Shown here piece by piece: positions 42,455 through 50,463 of a stretch of DNA of 64,000 nucleotides (its first letter is position 1; each line of letters starts with the position of its first letter). The notes beneath the pieces are model-generated. The model did no database searches. It was not told where the DNA came from and saw nothing but the letters and a program-made list of their open reading frames with translations. Source of the stretch: Nakamurella flava (GTDB lineage Bacteria > Actinomycetota > Actinomycetes > Mycobacteriales > Nakamurellaceae); NCBI RefSeq assembly GCF_005298075.1, contig NZ_SZZH01000001.1:1054001-1118000 (forward strand), given 5' to 3'. Both the position numbers and the translations under genes were made by a program.

Positions 42455-44025
42455 TGAAGTTCGTCGCCGTAACGTCATGCCCCACGGGCATCGCGCACAC
42501 CTACATGGCCGCTGAGAACCTCGAGCAGTCGGCCAAGGCCGTCGGCCACGAGGTCCAGGTCGAGACCCAGGGCTCCGCGGGCACCGTCCCGCTGTCCGAT
42601 GACGTCATCGCCGCCGCGGACGGCGTCATCTTCGCCGCCGACCTCGAGGTCAAGGGCAAGGAACGGTTCGCCGGCAAGCCCACCATCGACGTCGGCGTGA
42701 AGAAGGCCGTGCACGACGGCCCCGCCGTCATCCAGCAGGCCATCGCGGCCGTCGAGAACGCCCCCAAGGCCGGCACCCCGGCCGCTGCCGCCGCGACGGC
42801 GGCAGCCGCTGCGGCCCCCCGCTCCGGTGGGAACGACGCCCGCAAGGTCGGCGCCGGCACCAAGGTCCGCCAGTGGCTGATGACCGGTGTCTCCTACATG
42901 ATCCCGTTCGTCGCCGCCGGCGGCATCCTCATCGCCCTGGGCTTCCTGTTCGGCGGCGACGAGATCGTCACCAAGCTGTACGGCGGTGATTTCGAGGGCG
43001 TCACCTACGAGAACGTCGCCGGTAACCTGCCGCTCGGCTTCCCGACCGGCCAGAGCTTCGACACCCTGCTGGCCCAGGCCGGTTTCGCCGGGCTGCTGTT
43101 CGCGCTGGGCAAGATCGCGTTCTTCCTGTTGGTCCCGGTGCTGTCGGCGTACATCGCCTTCGGCATCGCCGACCGTCCGGGTCTGGTCCCCGGTTTCGTC
43201 GGTGGCCTGCTCGCCGCCGTGCTGGGCGCCGGCTTCCTCGGCGGCCTGATCTCCGGTTTCGCCGCCGGTGGTGTCGCCTACGCGATGACCCGCATCCCGG
43301 TCCACAAGGGTGTCCGCGGCATCATGCCCGTGGTCGTCATCCCGCTGGTGTCGGTGATCGTGGTCAGCCTGTTCATGATCTTCGTGGTCGGCAAGCCGGT
43401 TGCTGCGCTGACCACCGCGCTCACCGATTGGCTGAACGGCCTGGGCGGCAGCAGCGGCATCATCCTGGGCATCGTCCTGGGCCTGATGATGGCGTTCGAC
43501 ATGGGTGGCCCGCTGAACAAGGTGGCCTACACCTTCGCGGCGGCCGGTCTGACCACGGCCATCACCAGCGAGAGCGGTGGCCCGGCCCTGACCATCATGG
43601 CCGCGGTCATGGCCGCCGGCATGACCCCGCCGCTCGGCATGGCCCTGGCCACCCTGGTCCGCAAGAACCTGTGGACCCAGGCCGAGCGCGACAACGGTCT
43701 GGCCTGCTGGCTGCTGGGTGCCTCCTTCATCACCGAGGGCGCCATCCCGTTCGCCGCCGCCCACCCGCTGCGCGTCATCCCCTCGTGCATGCTCGGTTCG
43801 GCCGTCACCGGCGGTCTGGTCATGGGCATCGGCAACGAGCTGCGCGCCCCACACGGCGGCATCTTCGTCCTGCCGCTGATCAGCAATCCGGTCATGTACG
43901 TCGTGGCCATCGCTGTCGGCACCGTCATCACCGCGGCCGCCGTCATCGGTCTGATGACCCTGGACGCTCGCAAGACCGAGGCGTTGGCGAAGCAGGAAGA
44001 CGCCCGCGAGGGTCTCGCCGTCTGA
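42454..44025 (+). CDS. PTS fructose-specific IIBC component
   Basis: This 523-residue membrane protein imports fructose and phosphorylates it at C1. The N-terminal IIB domain (1-~100) begins KFVAVTSCPTGIAHTYMAAENL with active-site Cys9. An Ala-rich linker (~110-130) leads to the IIC domain: KVRQWLMTGVSYMIPFVAAGGILIALGFLFGG, then about nine further hydrophobic segments, with FDMGGPLNKVAYTF and GASFITEGAIPFAA as conserved fructose-IIC landmarks. It ends in a charged cytoplasmic tail. It is the last gene of the operon, followed 75 nt later by a 13-bp hairpin terminator. Confidence 0.96.
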   Translation: MKFVAVTSCPTGIAHTYMAAENLEQSAKAVGHEVQVETQGSAGTVPLSDDVIAAADGVIFAADLEVKGKERFAGKPTIDVGVKKAVHDGPAVIQQAIAAVENAPKAGTPAAAAATAAAAAAPRSGGNDARKVGAGTKVRQWLMTGVSYMIPFVAAGGILIALGFLFGGDEIVTKLYGGDFEGVTYENVAGNLPLGFPTGQSFDTLLAQAGFAGLLFALGKIAFFLLVPVLSAYIAFGIADRPGLVPGFVGGLLAAVLGAGFLGGLISGFAAGGVAYAMTRIPVHKGVRGIMPVVVIPLVSVIVVSLFMIFVVGKPVAALTTALTDWLNGLGGSSGIILGIVLGLMMAFDMGGPLNKVAYTFAAAGLTTAITSESGGPALTIMAAVMAAGMTPPLGMALATLVRKNLWTQAERDNGLACWLLGASFITEGAIPFAAAHPLRVIPSCMLGSAVTGGLVMGIGNELRAPHGGIFVLPLISNPVMYVVAIAVGTVITAAAVIGLMTLDARKTEALAKQEDAREGLAV

Positions 44026-44099
44026 TCTGATCCCGGTCGGTTCCGATCGGAATCCGGCGGGGAGTGGCCTGAACCACACCCTGCTGCTGCGCGACTGGT

Positions 44100-44132
44100 C
44101 CGGGGCTGCGACGATAGATGTCGCAGCCCCGG
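44100..44132 (+). terminator. Terminator of the fructose operon
   Basis: A 13-bp perfect stem (CCGGGGCTGCGAC at 44100-44112 with its complement at 44120-44132) closes a 7-nt loop GATAGAT. There is no T-tract. It lies in the 320-nt gap 44026-44345; apart from it and a 6-bp hairpin (CCCGCA/TGCGGG, 44296-44313) in the presumed ptsH leader, nothing was recognised in that gap. Confidence 0.7.
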
Positions 44133-44345
44133 CCGTCGTGAAGCAGCTACAGTGCCCCACGCCCGGTCATCGGGCCGCGGGTGCGACCGGCCACCGGCCG
44201 TCCGGCCACTCCGCCGCACTCCGTTCCACCTCGCACCACCTGAGCACTTCCCGGTCCGGCTCGCCGGACCGTCACGTCGTCCGATCCCCCGGCGGCCCGC
44301 ACCCCTGTGCGGGTCAATCTCCGGAACGTCCCCCGAGGAGCATGA

Positions 44346-44618
44346 ATGCCCAGCCGCACCGTCAAGGTCGCGTCCAAGGTCGGTCTGCACGCCCGGCCCG
44401 CCTCGCTGTTCGTCCAGGCCGTCACCGCCACCGGCCTGCCCGTCACCATCGCCAAGGGTGACAACGACCCGGTCGACGCCCGCAGCATCCTGATGGTCAT
44501 GGGCCTCGGGGTCGGTAACAACGACGAGGTCACCCTGACGGCCGAGGGTGATGGCGCGGACGAGGCTCTCGACCAGCTGGTCGAGCTGCTCGAGATCGAC
44601 CACGACGCCGCTCACTGA
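44346..44618 (+). CDS. ptsH: Phosphocarrier protein HPr
   Basis: HPr carries phosphate from Enzyme I to the sugar-specific IIA proteins. The 90-residue protein has the active site KVGLHARPAS with His15, and a regulatory-site-like segment DARSILMVMGLG with Ser47 at the position corresponding to Ser46 of Bacillus HPr. Whether that serine is phosphorylated is unknown, since no HPr kinase gene is in the window. GAGGAG lies 5 nt before the ATG at 44346; an out-of-frame ATG at 44342 overlaps it. It is separated from the fru operon and from Enzyme I by strong hairpins, so it may be its own transcription unit. Confidence 0.97.
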   Translation: MPSRTVKVASKVGLHARPASLFVQAVTATGLPVTIAKGDNDPVDARSILMVMGLGVGNNDEVTLTAEGDGADEALDQLVELLEIDHDAAH

Positions 44619-44701
44619 CGTCATCGGGCCGACGACCCGGGTCCGCGACCCGGACGATCGGCCCACCGCGTGGCGGATGTCGCGAGCTGCGTTCTGAACA
44701 G

Positions 44702-44758
44702 AACGGCGGTGCCTTCCGGTGACGGGATGGCACCGCCGTTGTCGTTCCGGACGACAAC
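44702..44758 (+). terminator. Two overlapping hairpins after ptsH
   Basis: Hairpin one: AACGGCGGTGCC (44702-44713) with GGCACCGCCGTT (44729-44740), a 12-bp perfect stem. Hairpin two: GTTGTCGT (44738-44745) with ACGACAAC (44751-44758), an 8-bp perfect stem. They share GTT at 44738-44740, so both cannot form completely. The first is a likely terminator; together they could act as an attenuator in front of ptsI. Confidence 0.65.
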
Positions 44759-44871
44759 CGCAACGCCGTACCGCCGGCGATCGACCGTTCCATCCCACCC
44801 CCGATACCTCGGGAACCATCTGGCGTCCGGCTCGTCCTGCGGGGCATCCGAAAAGGAGTTGAATAGGCGTT

Positions 44872-46602
44872 ATGACCTCCACCACTGCGAAGGCCGCGAA
44901 CAGCACCGGAAGTGACAGCGGATCCGCCGCGGCCGACCTGAGCGGGGTCGGCGTCGGCCGGGGCTCTGCGGTCGGCACGGTCGTCAAGCTCGCCCCGCCG
45001 GTCCGGCCGCCCGCCGACGAGGCGGCGCCGGAAAACCTCGACGAGAGCGCGTCCCTGGTCAAGCAGTCGTTCGACGCGGTGGCCACCGAACTGCGGGTCA
45101 AGGCGGCCGGCGCGGATCCGACGGTGGCGGCCGTCCTGGAGGCCACCTCGCTGATGGCCCAGGACCCGGGCCTGTACGCCGACGTCGAGCGTCGGATGAA
45201 GGCCGGTACCGGTCCGGCCACCGCGGTCGACCAGGCCGTCGAGGGGTTCTGCACCGTCCTGGAATCGATGGGCGGCTACATGGCCGAGCGCGTCACCGAC
45301 CTGCGGGACGTCCGGGACCGGATCGTCGCCCACGTACTGGGGGTCCCCGCGCCGGGCCTGCCGACGATGACGGAGCCGTCCGTGGTGGTGGCCGCCGACC
45401 TCGCCCCCGCCGACACCGCCACCCTCGACCTGGACCACGTGGTCGCGATCGTCACCGAGCTCGGCGGCCCGACCAGTCACACCGCGATCATCGCCGCCCA
45501 GCTCGACCTGCCCTGCGTGGTGCGGGTGTCCGGCGCGCTCACCCTGTCCGACGGTGACGTCGTCGCGGTCGATGCTGCGGCCGGGTCGATCACCCGTGAC
45601 CCCGATCAGGCGCTCCGCGACGAGGTGACCGCCCGCGCCCACGCCCGCGCGGCCCTCAAGACCGCCGGTTCCGGCCCGGGCCGAACCAAGGACGGCGTCG
45701 GCATCCAGCTGCTGGCCAACGTCGGCAAGGTCGAGGACGCCGAACGGGCGGCCAAGGAGGACGTCGAGGGCGTCGGACTGTTCCGCACCGAGGTGCTGTT
45801 CCTGGACTCGGCGACCGCACCGAGCGTCGAGCAGCAGATCAAGGCCTACTCGCGGGTGTTCAGCGCGTTCGGTGACCGCAAGGTCGTCATCCGCACCCTG
45901 GACGCCGGCGCCGACAAGCCGCTGGCCTTCGCGCCCAGCGACGAGGAGGAGAACCCCGCGCTGGGGGTGCGTGGCCTGCGGATGGACAAGAAGTATCCGC
46001 AGCTGCTGGCCGACCAGCTCGAGGCCATCGCGCAGGCGGCCAAGGAGACCGGGACCAAGCCGTGGGTCATGGCACCCATGGTGTCGACCGTCCACGAGGC
46101 GGAGTCCTTCGAGGCCCAGGTCAAGGCCCAAGGCCTACCGGTCGGCGGCATCATGATTGAGGTCCCGGCCGCCGCGCTGCGGGGTCGCCATCTCATCGAG
46201 AAGGTCGACTTCTTCTCCATCGGCACCAACGACCTGACCCAGTACGCGATGGCCACCGACCGGATGGCCGGGGAGCTGGCCGAACTGCTCGATCCGTGGC
46301 AGCCGGCGGTGCTCGACCTCATCGCCTACGCCGGGGAGGCCGGGCAGGGTGCCGGCAAGCCGGTCGGCGTCTGCGGTGAGGCGGCGCGCGATCCGCTGCT
46401 CGCCCTGGTGCTGGTCGGGCTGGGCATCACGTCGCTGTCCATGGCCCCCAACGGGGTGCCCGCCGTGCGGTTCGCCCTGGCGCGGACGGATCTGGCCGAG
46501 TGCCAGGCCATGGCCGCCGCCGCCCGCGACGCCGTCGACGCTGCGAGCGCCCGCGCCGCCGTCGAGGCTCTGGTCGACCCCGAGGTGCTGCTCGCCATCT
46601 GA
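44872..46602 (+). CDS. ptsI: Phosphoenolpyruvate-protein phosphotransferase (Enzyme I)
   Basis: Enzyme I starts the PTS phosphate relay by taking phosphate from PEP and giving it to HPr. The 576-residue protein has the phosphohistidine motif ELGGPTSHTAIIAAQL (His203), GVGLFRTEVLFL, the PEP-binding region VIRTLDAGADKPLAF, NPALGVRGLRM, MAPMVSTVHEAE, GIMIEVPAAAL, FFSIGTNDLTQYAMATDR and the active-site VGVCGEAARDPL. The first ~20 residues are a Ser/Ala/Thr extension before the conserved core (GVGVGRGSAVG). GGAG is 13 nt before the ATG at 44872, which is rather far. With HPr and the fru genes it makes a full PTS. Confidence 0.97.
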   Translation: MTSTTAKAANSTGSDSGSAAADLSGVGVGRGSAVGTVVKLAPPVRPPADEAAPENLDESASLVKQSFDAVATELRVKAAGADPTVAAVLEATSLMAQDPGLYADVERRMKAGTGPATAVDQAVEGFCTVLESMGGYMAERVTDLRDVRDRIVAHVLGVPAPGLPTMTEPSVVVAADLAPADTATLDLDHVVAIVTELGGPTSHTAIIAAQLDLPCVVRVSGALTLSDGDVVAVDAAAGSITRDPDQALRDEVTARAHARAALKTAGSGPGRTKDGVGIQLLANVGKVEDAERAAKEDVEGVGLFRTEVLFLDSATAPSVEQQIKAYSRVFSAFGDRKVVIRTLDAGADKPLAFAPSDEEENPALGVRGLRMDKKYPQLLADQLEAIAQAAKETGTKPWVMAPMVSTVHEAESFEAQVKAQGLPVGGIMIEVPAAALRGRHLIEKVDFFSIGTNDLTQYAMATDRMAGELAELLDPWQPAVLDLIAYAGEAGQGAGKPVGVCGEAARDPLLALVLVGLGITSLSMAPNGVPAVRFALARTDLAECQAMAAAARDAVDAASARAAVEALVDPEVLLAI

Positions 46603-46638
46603 ACGAGCCGACCGGTGGTGCGCCGGTCGCGTGCGCGG

Positions 46639-46661
46639 GGCCCGGTCGTCATGACCGGGCC
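46639..46661 (+). terminator. Terminator after ptsI
   Basis: GGCCCGGTC (46639-46647) and GACCGGGCC (46653-46661) form a 9-bp perfect stem with loop GTCAT, 36 nt past the ptsI stop. TCGTGTCGTT follows; there is no clear T-tract. Confidence 0.6.
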
Positions 46662-46730
46662 TCGTGTCGTTCCGGCTCCGATCGACCCTGGCCGGGGTGG
46701 CGGCCGGCCGACCGGGGTAGTGATCACCAC

Positions 46731-48605
46731 ATGACCGTCGACTTCCCCGCCCCGGGCACCGTACGGATCGAGGACCACGCCGTCCTCGGCGACAGCGCCA
46801 CCGCCGCGCTGGTCGCCACCGACGGCACGATCGACTGGCTCTGCCTACCCCGGTTCGACGGCCCCGCCGTCTTCGCGGCCCTGCTGGACCCGGCGACCGG
46901 TGGCCGGTGGGTCGTCCGTCCCCGCGGTCTGCGATCCGTCCACCAGGTCTACGAGACCGACACCGCAGTGCTGCGCACCCGGCTCACGGCCGACAGCGGG
47001 ATCGTCGAGATCCGCGACGCCCTCGTGCTGTCGGCCCCGTTCCGGTCCGGCACCAGCTCCGCGGCCGGCGAGCTGCTCCGCCGGGTCGAGGTGCTCGAGG
47101 GTGCGGTCGATCTCGAGGTCGAGATCTCCGTCCGGGGCGGGGCCGCCCCGGTTCGCGAGGCCGACAGCGGTCTGCGCTGGCCGGGCGGACCAGCCCCGGA
47201 CGGCTGGTCGGCCGATGTCCCGGAGCTGCGCTGCTGGTCCACCCGTGCGATGCCCGGCCTGGTCGACGGCGCCGACCGACTGCACCTCGTCGCGGGTGAC
47301 ACCTGCGCGTTCGGACTGACCTGGGCGGCCGACACCGGCCCGGCGGGCGACGGTTCCCATGCGGCGCCGGGCACGGCCGCGGCGGTCGCCGCGGTCGACG
47401 TCGCTCTCGACCGGACCATCGGTCACTGGCGGACCTGGGCGGCCTGCATCGACTACGACGGGCCGCATCGGGAGCTCGTCCGGCGCAGCGCGATCACCTT
47501 GAAGGTGTGCGACTACGGACCGAACGGCGCACTGGTCGCCGCCCCCACGTCGTCACTGCCGGAGACCCTGGGCGGCGTCCGTAACTGGGATTACCGCTTC
47601 ACCTGGGTCCGCGATGCGGCCTACACGGTGTACGCGCTCCGCCGCGTCGGCCTGGTCGCCGAGGGCGAGGCGTTCCTGCGGTGGGTGCTCGACCACTGCG
47701 TCCGCAACGACCGCCCCCATCTGCTCTACACGCTCGACGGTGAGCAGCCGCGGACCGAGTCGGAGGATCCGCACCTGGCCGGGTACGCCGGCTCCCGGCC
47801 GGTGCGATGGGGCAACGCCGCCAGCGACCAGATCCAGCACGACGTGTACGGCGAGATCATCGACTGCGCCTACCAGTGGGTGCGGGCCGGTGGCGAGGTC
47901 GATGACGAGATGTGGTCCGCCCTGTGCGATCTCGGCCACCGGGCGCTGGACCAGTGGCAGACCCCGGACCACGGCATCTGGGAGATCCGCCAGGAGGGCA
48001 GGCCCTTCACCTACTCGGTGGCGCTCTGTCAGGTGGCGGTCGACCGGCTCGCCCGGATCGCCCGGTCGACCGGTCGATCCGAAGAGGCCCAGGGCTGGTC
48101 CGATGCGGCCGACGAGATCCTCGCCGCCGTGCGCGACCGCGCCCTGGACGACGAGAAAAGTCACTACACCGAGCATCTCGATCAGGGCGGGACGGTGGAT
48201 GCCAGCCTGTTGACGCTGCCGTTGCGGCGGGTCGTGCCGGCCGACGAACCGGCGATGGTCGCCACCGTCGAGGCCGTGGTCGCCTCCCTCGGTCACCCGG
48301 AACCCGGCGCCGATCTGCTGCACCGTTACCACCCCGACGTCAGCCCCGACGGGCTGCCCGGTGAGGAGGGTGCGTTCGTCCTCTGTTCGTTCTGGTGGGT
48401 CGAGAACCTGACCCGACAGGGTCGCGACGCGGAGGCGGCCGCACTGCTCGACCGTCTGTGCTCCCGGGCCAATCATGTGGGTCTGCTGCCCGAGCAGATC
48501 GATCCGCGGACGGGCGCCTTCCTGGGCAACTTCCCGCAGGCGTTCAGCCACATCGGGTTGATCAGCGCGGCCGTCGACCTGGAGCGCCGGCGAACCCCGG
48601 CCTGA
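46731..48605 (+). CDS. Glycoside hydrolase family 15 protein (glucoamylase/trehalase-like)
   Basis: The 624-residue protein has the N-terminal beta-sandwich of bacterial GH15 (IEDHAVLGDSATAALVATDGTIDWLCLPRFD) and the (alpha/alpha)6 barrel with SSLPETLGGVRNWDYRFTWVRDAAYTVYAL. Catalytic residues are likely Glu418 in DHGIWEIR (acid) and Glu588 in LLPEQIDPRTGAF (base). The family hydrolyses terminal glucose from alpha-glucans; several actinobacterial members are trehalases, so either activity is possible. No signal peptide is present, so it should be cytoplasmic, acting on stored glycogen or trehalose. The ATG at 46731 starts directly before the conserved domain. It converges on the PRC-barrel genes across a very strong hairpin. 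Confidence 0.9.
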   Translation: MTVDFPAPGTVRIEDHAVLGDSATAALVATDGTIDWLCLPRFDGPAVFAALLDPATGGRWVVRPRGLRSVHQVYETDTAVLRTRLTADSGIVEIRDALVLSAPFRSGTSSAAGELLRRVEVLEGAVDLEVEISVRGGAAPVREADSGLRWPGGPAPDGWSADVPELRCWSTRAMPGLVDGADRLHLVAGDTCAFGLTWAADTGPAGDGSHAAPGTAAAVAAVDVALDRTIGHWRTWAACIDYDGPHRELVRRSAITLKVCDYGPNGALVAAPTSSLPETLGGVRNWDYRFTWVRDAAYTVYALRRVGLVAEGEAFLRWVLDHCVRNDRPHLLYTLDGEQPRTESEDPHLAGYAGSRPVRWGNAASDQIQHDVYGEIIDCAYQWVRAGGEVDDEMWSALCDLGHRALDQWQTPDHGIWEIRQEGRPFTYSVALCQVAVDRLARIARSTGRSEEAQGWSDAADEILAAVRDRALDDEKSHYTEHLDQGGTVDASLLTLPLRRVVPADEPAMVATVEAVVASLGHPEPGADLLHRYHPDVSPDGLPGEEGAFVLCSFWWVENLTRQGRDAEAAALLDRLCSRANHVGLLPEQIDPRTGAFLGNFPQAFSHIGLISAAVDLERRRTPA

Positions 48606-48627
48606 CCCGGAGACGGTTGTCCGCCAA

Positions 48628-48665
48628 CGACATCGGCCCCCACCGCAGGGTGGGGGCCGATGTCG
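48628..48665. terminator. 17-bp bidirectional terminator
   Basis: CGACATCGGCCCCCACC (48628-48644) and its exact complement (48649-48665) form a 17-bp stem with a 4-nt loop GCAG. It sits in the 80-nt gap between convergent GH15 and PRC-barrel genes and can stop transcription from both sides. Confidence 0.75.
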
Positions 48666-48685
48666 ACGGCGCGACGAGAGGCCGA

Positions 48686-49180
48686 TCAGCTGGCGCTGGT
48701 CGGTTCCGCCGCGACGGAACTCGACGAGCCATCGGTCGGCGGCATGTCGGCACTGCGCAGCACCACGGCCCATGAGCCGCAGCCCAGCAGGTAGGACGCG
48801 TCCACGGCCTGGGTGTCGAGGATCAGGCCGATGACCCGACCGTCGGACGGGTCGAAGTCCACGTCCTTGAGCTTGCCGATCTCGACACCGGCGGTGCTGA
48901 GCACCCGCTTCCCCAGCATGGTGTGCTTCTTGTCGCTGAGCCGGGCCAACTCCTCGTCAGGGACGACGATGGCGTCGGCGGATGCCACGGTCACGGCGTC
49001 GGTGCCGACGGCCTTCAGGTTGGCCCACGGCAGCGCCGTGCCCTCGCCCGGCGTCTTGGCCAGGGTGAGCCCCACGACGGTACGCGTCTGGGCGTCGACG
49101 ACGACGTCGGCGACCTTCCCGACGGTCACGGCCGTGTCGGTGGCGACGACCTTCTGGCCCACCACATCGGTGAACATCAT
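48686..49180 (-). CDS. PRC-barrel domain protein, second of pair
   Basis: The 164-residue protein has two PRC-barrel-like repeats: MFTDVVGQKVVATDTAVTVGKVADVVVDAQTRTVVGLTL and LGKRVLSTAGVEIGKLKDVDFDPSDGRVIGLILD, followed by a Ser/Ala/Pro tail. PRC barrels are small beta modules first described in photosynthetic reaction-centre H subunits and in RimM; in this kind of gene pair their role is unknown, possibly in RNA or membrane-associated regulation. No signal or membrane segment is visible. The start ATG overlaps the upstream PRC gene's stop by 1 nt, so the two are coupled and probably form one complex. Confidence 0.85.
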   Translation of the reverse strand: MMFTDVVGQKVVATDTAVTVGKVADVVVDAQTRTVVGLTLAKTPGEGTALPWANLKAVGTDAVTVASADAIVVPDEELARLSDKKHTMLGKRVLSTAGVEIGKLKDVDFDPSDGRVIGLILDTQAVDASYLLGCGSWAVVLRSADMPPTDGSSSSVAAEPTSAS

Positions 49181-49809
49181 CAGCGGTTCCCTCCCTCGTT
49201 CTCGAAACCGCGCAGGCGGGCACGGAAGTCGTCGACGGCGGCGCCGAACCCGGCCAGGTCGTCGGTGACGAAGTCGCGGGCCACCGCCGGCACGATGAGG
49301 TGCTCACCGGACACGGCCAGCGTGTCGGGCAACGGGATGAACAGCCGGTTCTTGCCGCGGCCGAGGCTCTCGGCGGGGTCGATCTCGTAGCCGACGACGT
49401 CGGCCTTGCCATGCTGGTCCGATCCGGCGGGTGCACCGATGCCGAGGACGACATCGACGACCACGCCGAGCGCCGTGCCGTCGTCGGTGAGCACCTGGGA
49501 ACGCAGGACGTCCCCGGCCGCGCCGCCCGTGCCGTCCTCCCCGGCTGCCGCGGCCAGTAGCTCCTCGGGCGGGACGAGGGCGTCCTCGTCGGCGATGATG
49601 GCAGCGTCGGGGCCGAGCCCGACGACCTTGGCCCAGGGCAGCGTCACCTTGAGGGCCCCGGCGAAGAAGCCGCGGCCGTTCAGCGTGAAGCCGGCCACCT
49701 CTCCGCCGTTGCCGACGTACACGACGTCCTTGATCTGGGCCACGTCCTCTCCGGCGAACGTGACGACCGGCAGTTTGGCCACTTCACTGGCGCGTAGCAG
49801 CACACCCAT
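49180..49809 (-). CDS. PRC-barrel domain protein, first of pair
   Basis: The 209-residue protein also carries two PRC-barrel-like modules: LLRASEVAKLPVVTFAGEDVAQIKDVVYVGNGGEVAGFTLNG and RSQVLTDDGTALGVVVDVVLGIG followed by VVGYEIDPAE. A C-terminal extension has RLFIPLPDTLAVSGEHLIVPAVARDFVTDDL and an amphipathic helix VDDFRARLRGFENEG. GAAGGGA precedes the ATG at 49809 at a suitable distance; an upstream in-frame start at 49857 lacks this. With the downstream PRC gene it forms a two-gene operon. Between this gene and the divergent arsR-like gene lie 267 nt holding a 10-bp hairpin (49884-49919). Function not known. Confidence 0.85.
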   Translation of the reverse strand: MGVLLRASEVAKLPVVTFAGEDVAQIKDVVYVGNGGEVAGFTLNGRGFFAGALKVTLPWAKVVGLGPDAAIIADEDALVPPEELLAAAAGEDGTGGAAGDVLRSQVLTDDGTALGVVVDVVLGIGAPAGSDQHGKADVVGYEIDPAESLGRGKNRLFIPLPDTLAVSGEHLIVPAVARDFVTDDLAGFGAAVDDFRARLRGFENEGGNR

Positions 49810-50064
49810 GGTCTTGGTCCCTTCCCGCCGATCCTGTCGACCGACTCCGCTTGGCATTTCCCCGGCGGGGCGCCGACGAATCCCGCGGCGGCCGGTCCCG
49901 AACCGCCCGGGCCGCCGCGATCACCACCGGCGACCCGAATCCGACACCGCTGCTCCCAACACTGGTTTCGCCACTGTCCGCGACAGCGTGTCAACCCGCC
50001 GTCACACCGGCGGGCAACGCCGTGATCGTTTCCTTGCGACTTCGAGAAATCACGAATTCGCGTG

Positions 50065-50070
50065 TACGGT
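50065..50070 (+). promoter_or_regulatory. Putative -10 hexamer of the arsR-sulP operon
   Basis: TACGGT ends 6 nt before the ATG at 50077. It fits TANNNT and a leaderless start. An AT-rich stretch with the 8-bp palindrome CGAATTCG (50054-50061) lies directly upstream and could be part of an operator. Confidence 0.5.
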
Positions 50071-50076
50071 GAGGTC

Positions 50077-50463
50077 ATGCCGCCAGTGGACATTGCCGCC
50101 GGACCCGTCCATGTGCGGAAGGCCGCGCTCTTCCGCGCCCTGGGCAGCCCGCTGCGCATCCGGGTGCTGGAGCTGTTGGCGGACGGCGAGGGAATGACGG
50201 TGGCTCAGCTGTTGGCCGCGACAGCGACCGAACCGTCCACCCTGTCCAGCAACCTGGCGGTGCTCCGCGGGGTGGGGGTCGTCGTCGCCCGGCGGTCCGG
50301 GTCGAGCGTGAGCTACCGACTGACCAACCCCTCGGTGGCCGGATTCCTGCGGGCGGCGCGCGAGTTCCTCCTGAGCACCTTGGACGAGGACCAGCTGTTG
50401 CGGTCCGACCTGGAGTCCGAGTTGGGTCGCAGCCGGCCGGCCGACGCGGAGGTTCGCGAGTGA
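50077..50463 (+). CDS. ArsR-like winged-helix regulator of the SulP operon
   Basis: The 128-residue protein has the ArsR pattern: VRKAALFRALGSPLRIRVLELLADGEGMTVAQLLAATATEPSTLSSNLAVLRGVGVVVARRSGSSVSYRLTNPSVAGFLRAAREFLL. It contains no cysteine and only one histidine, so the classic metal-binding sites of ArsR/SmtB sensors are missing; it probably responds to another signal, such as pH, redox or an anion. It overlaps the SulP gene by 4 nt (GTGA), so it is the co-translated regulator of that transporter. The ATG at 50077 is chosen over 50062 because TACGGT stands 6 nt upstream and GAGG lies in the gap. Confidence 0.88.
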   Translation: MPPVDIAAGPVHVRKAALFRALGSPLRIRVLELLADGEGMTVAQLLAATATEPSTLSSNLAVLRGVGVVVARRSGSSVSYRLTNPSVAGFLRAAREFLLSTLDEDQLLRSDLESELGRSRPADAEVRE

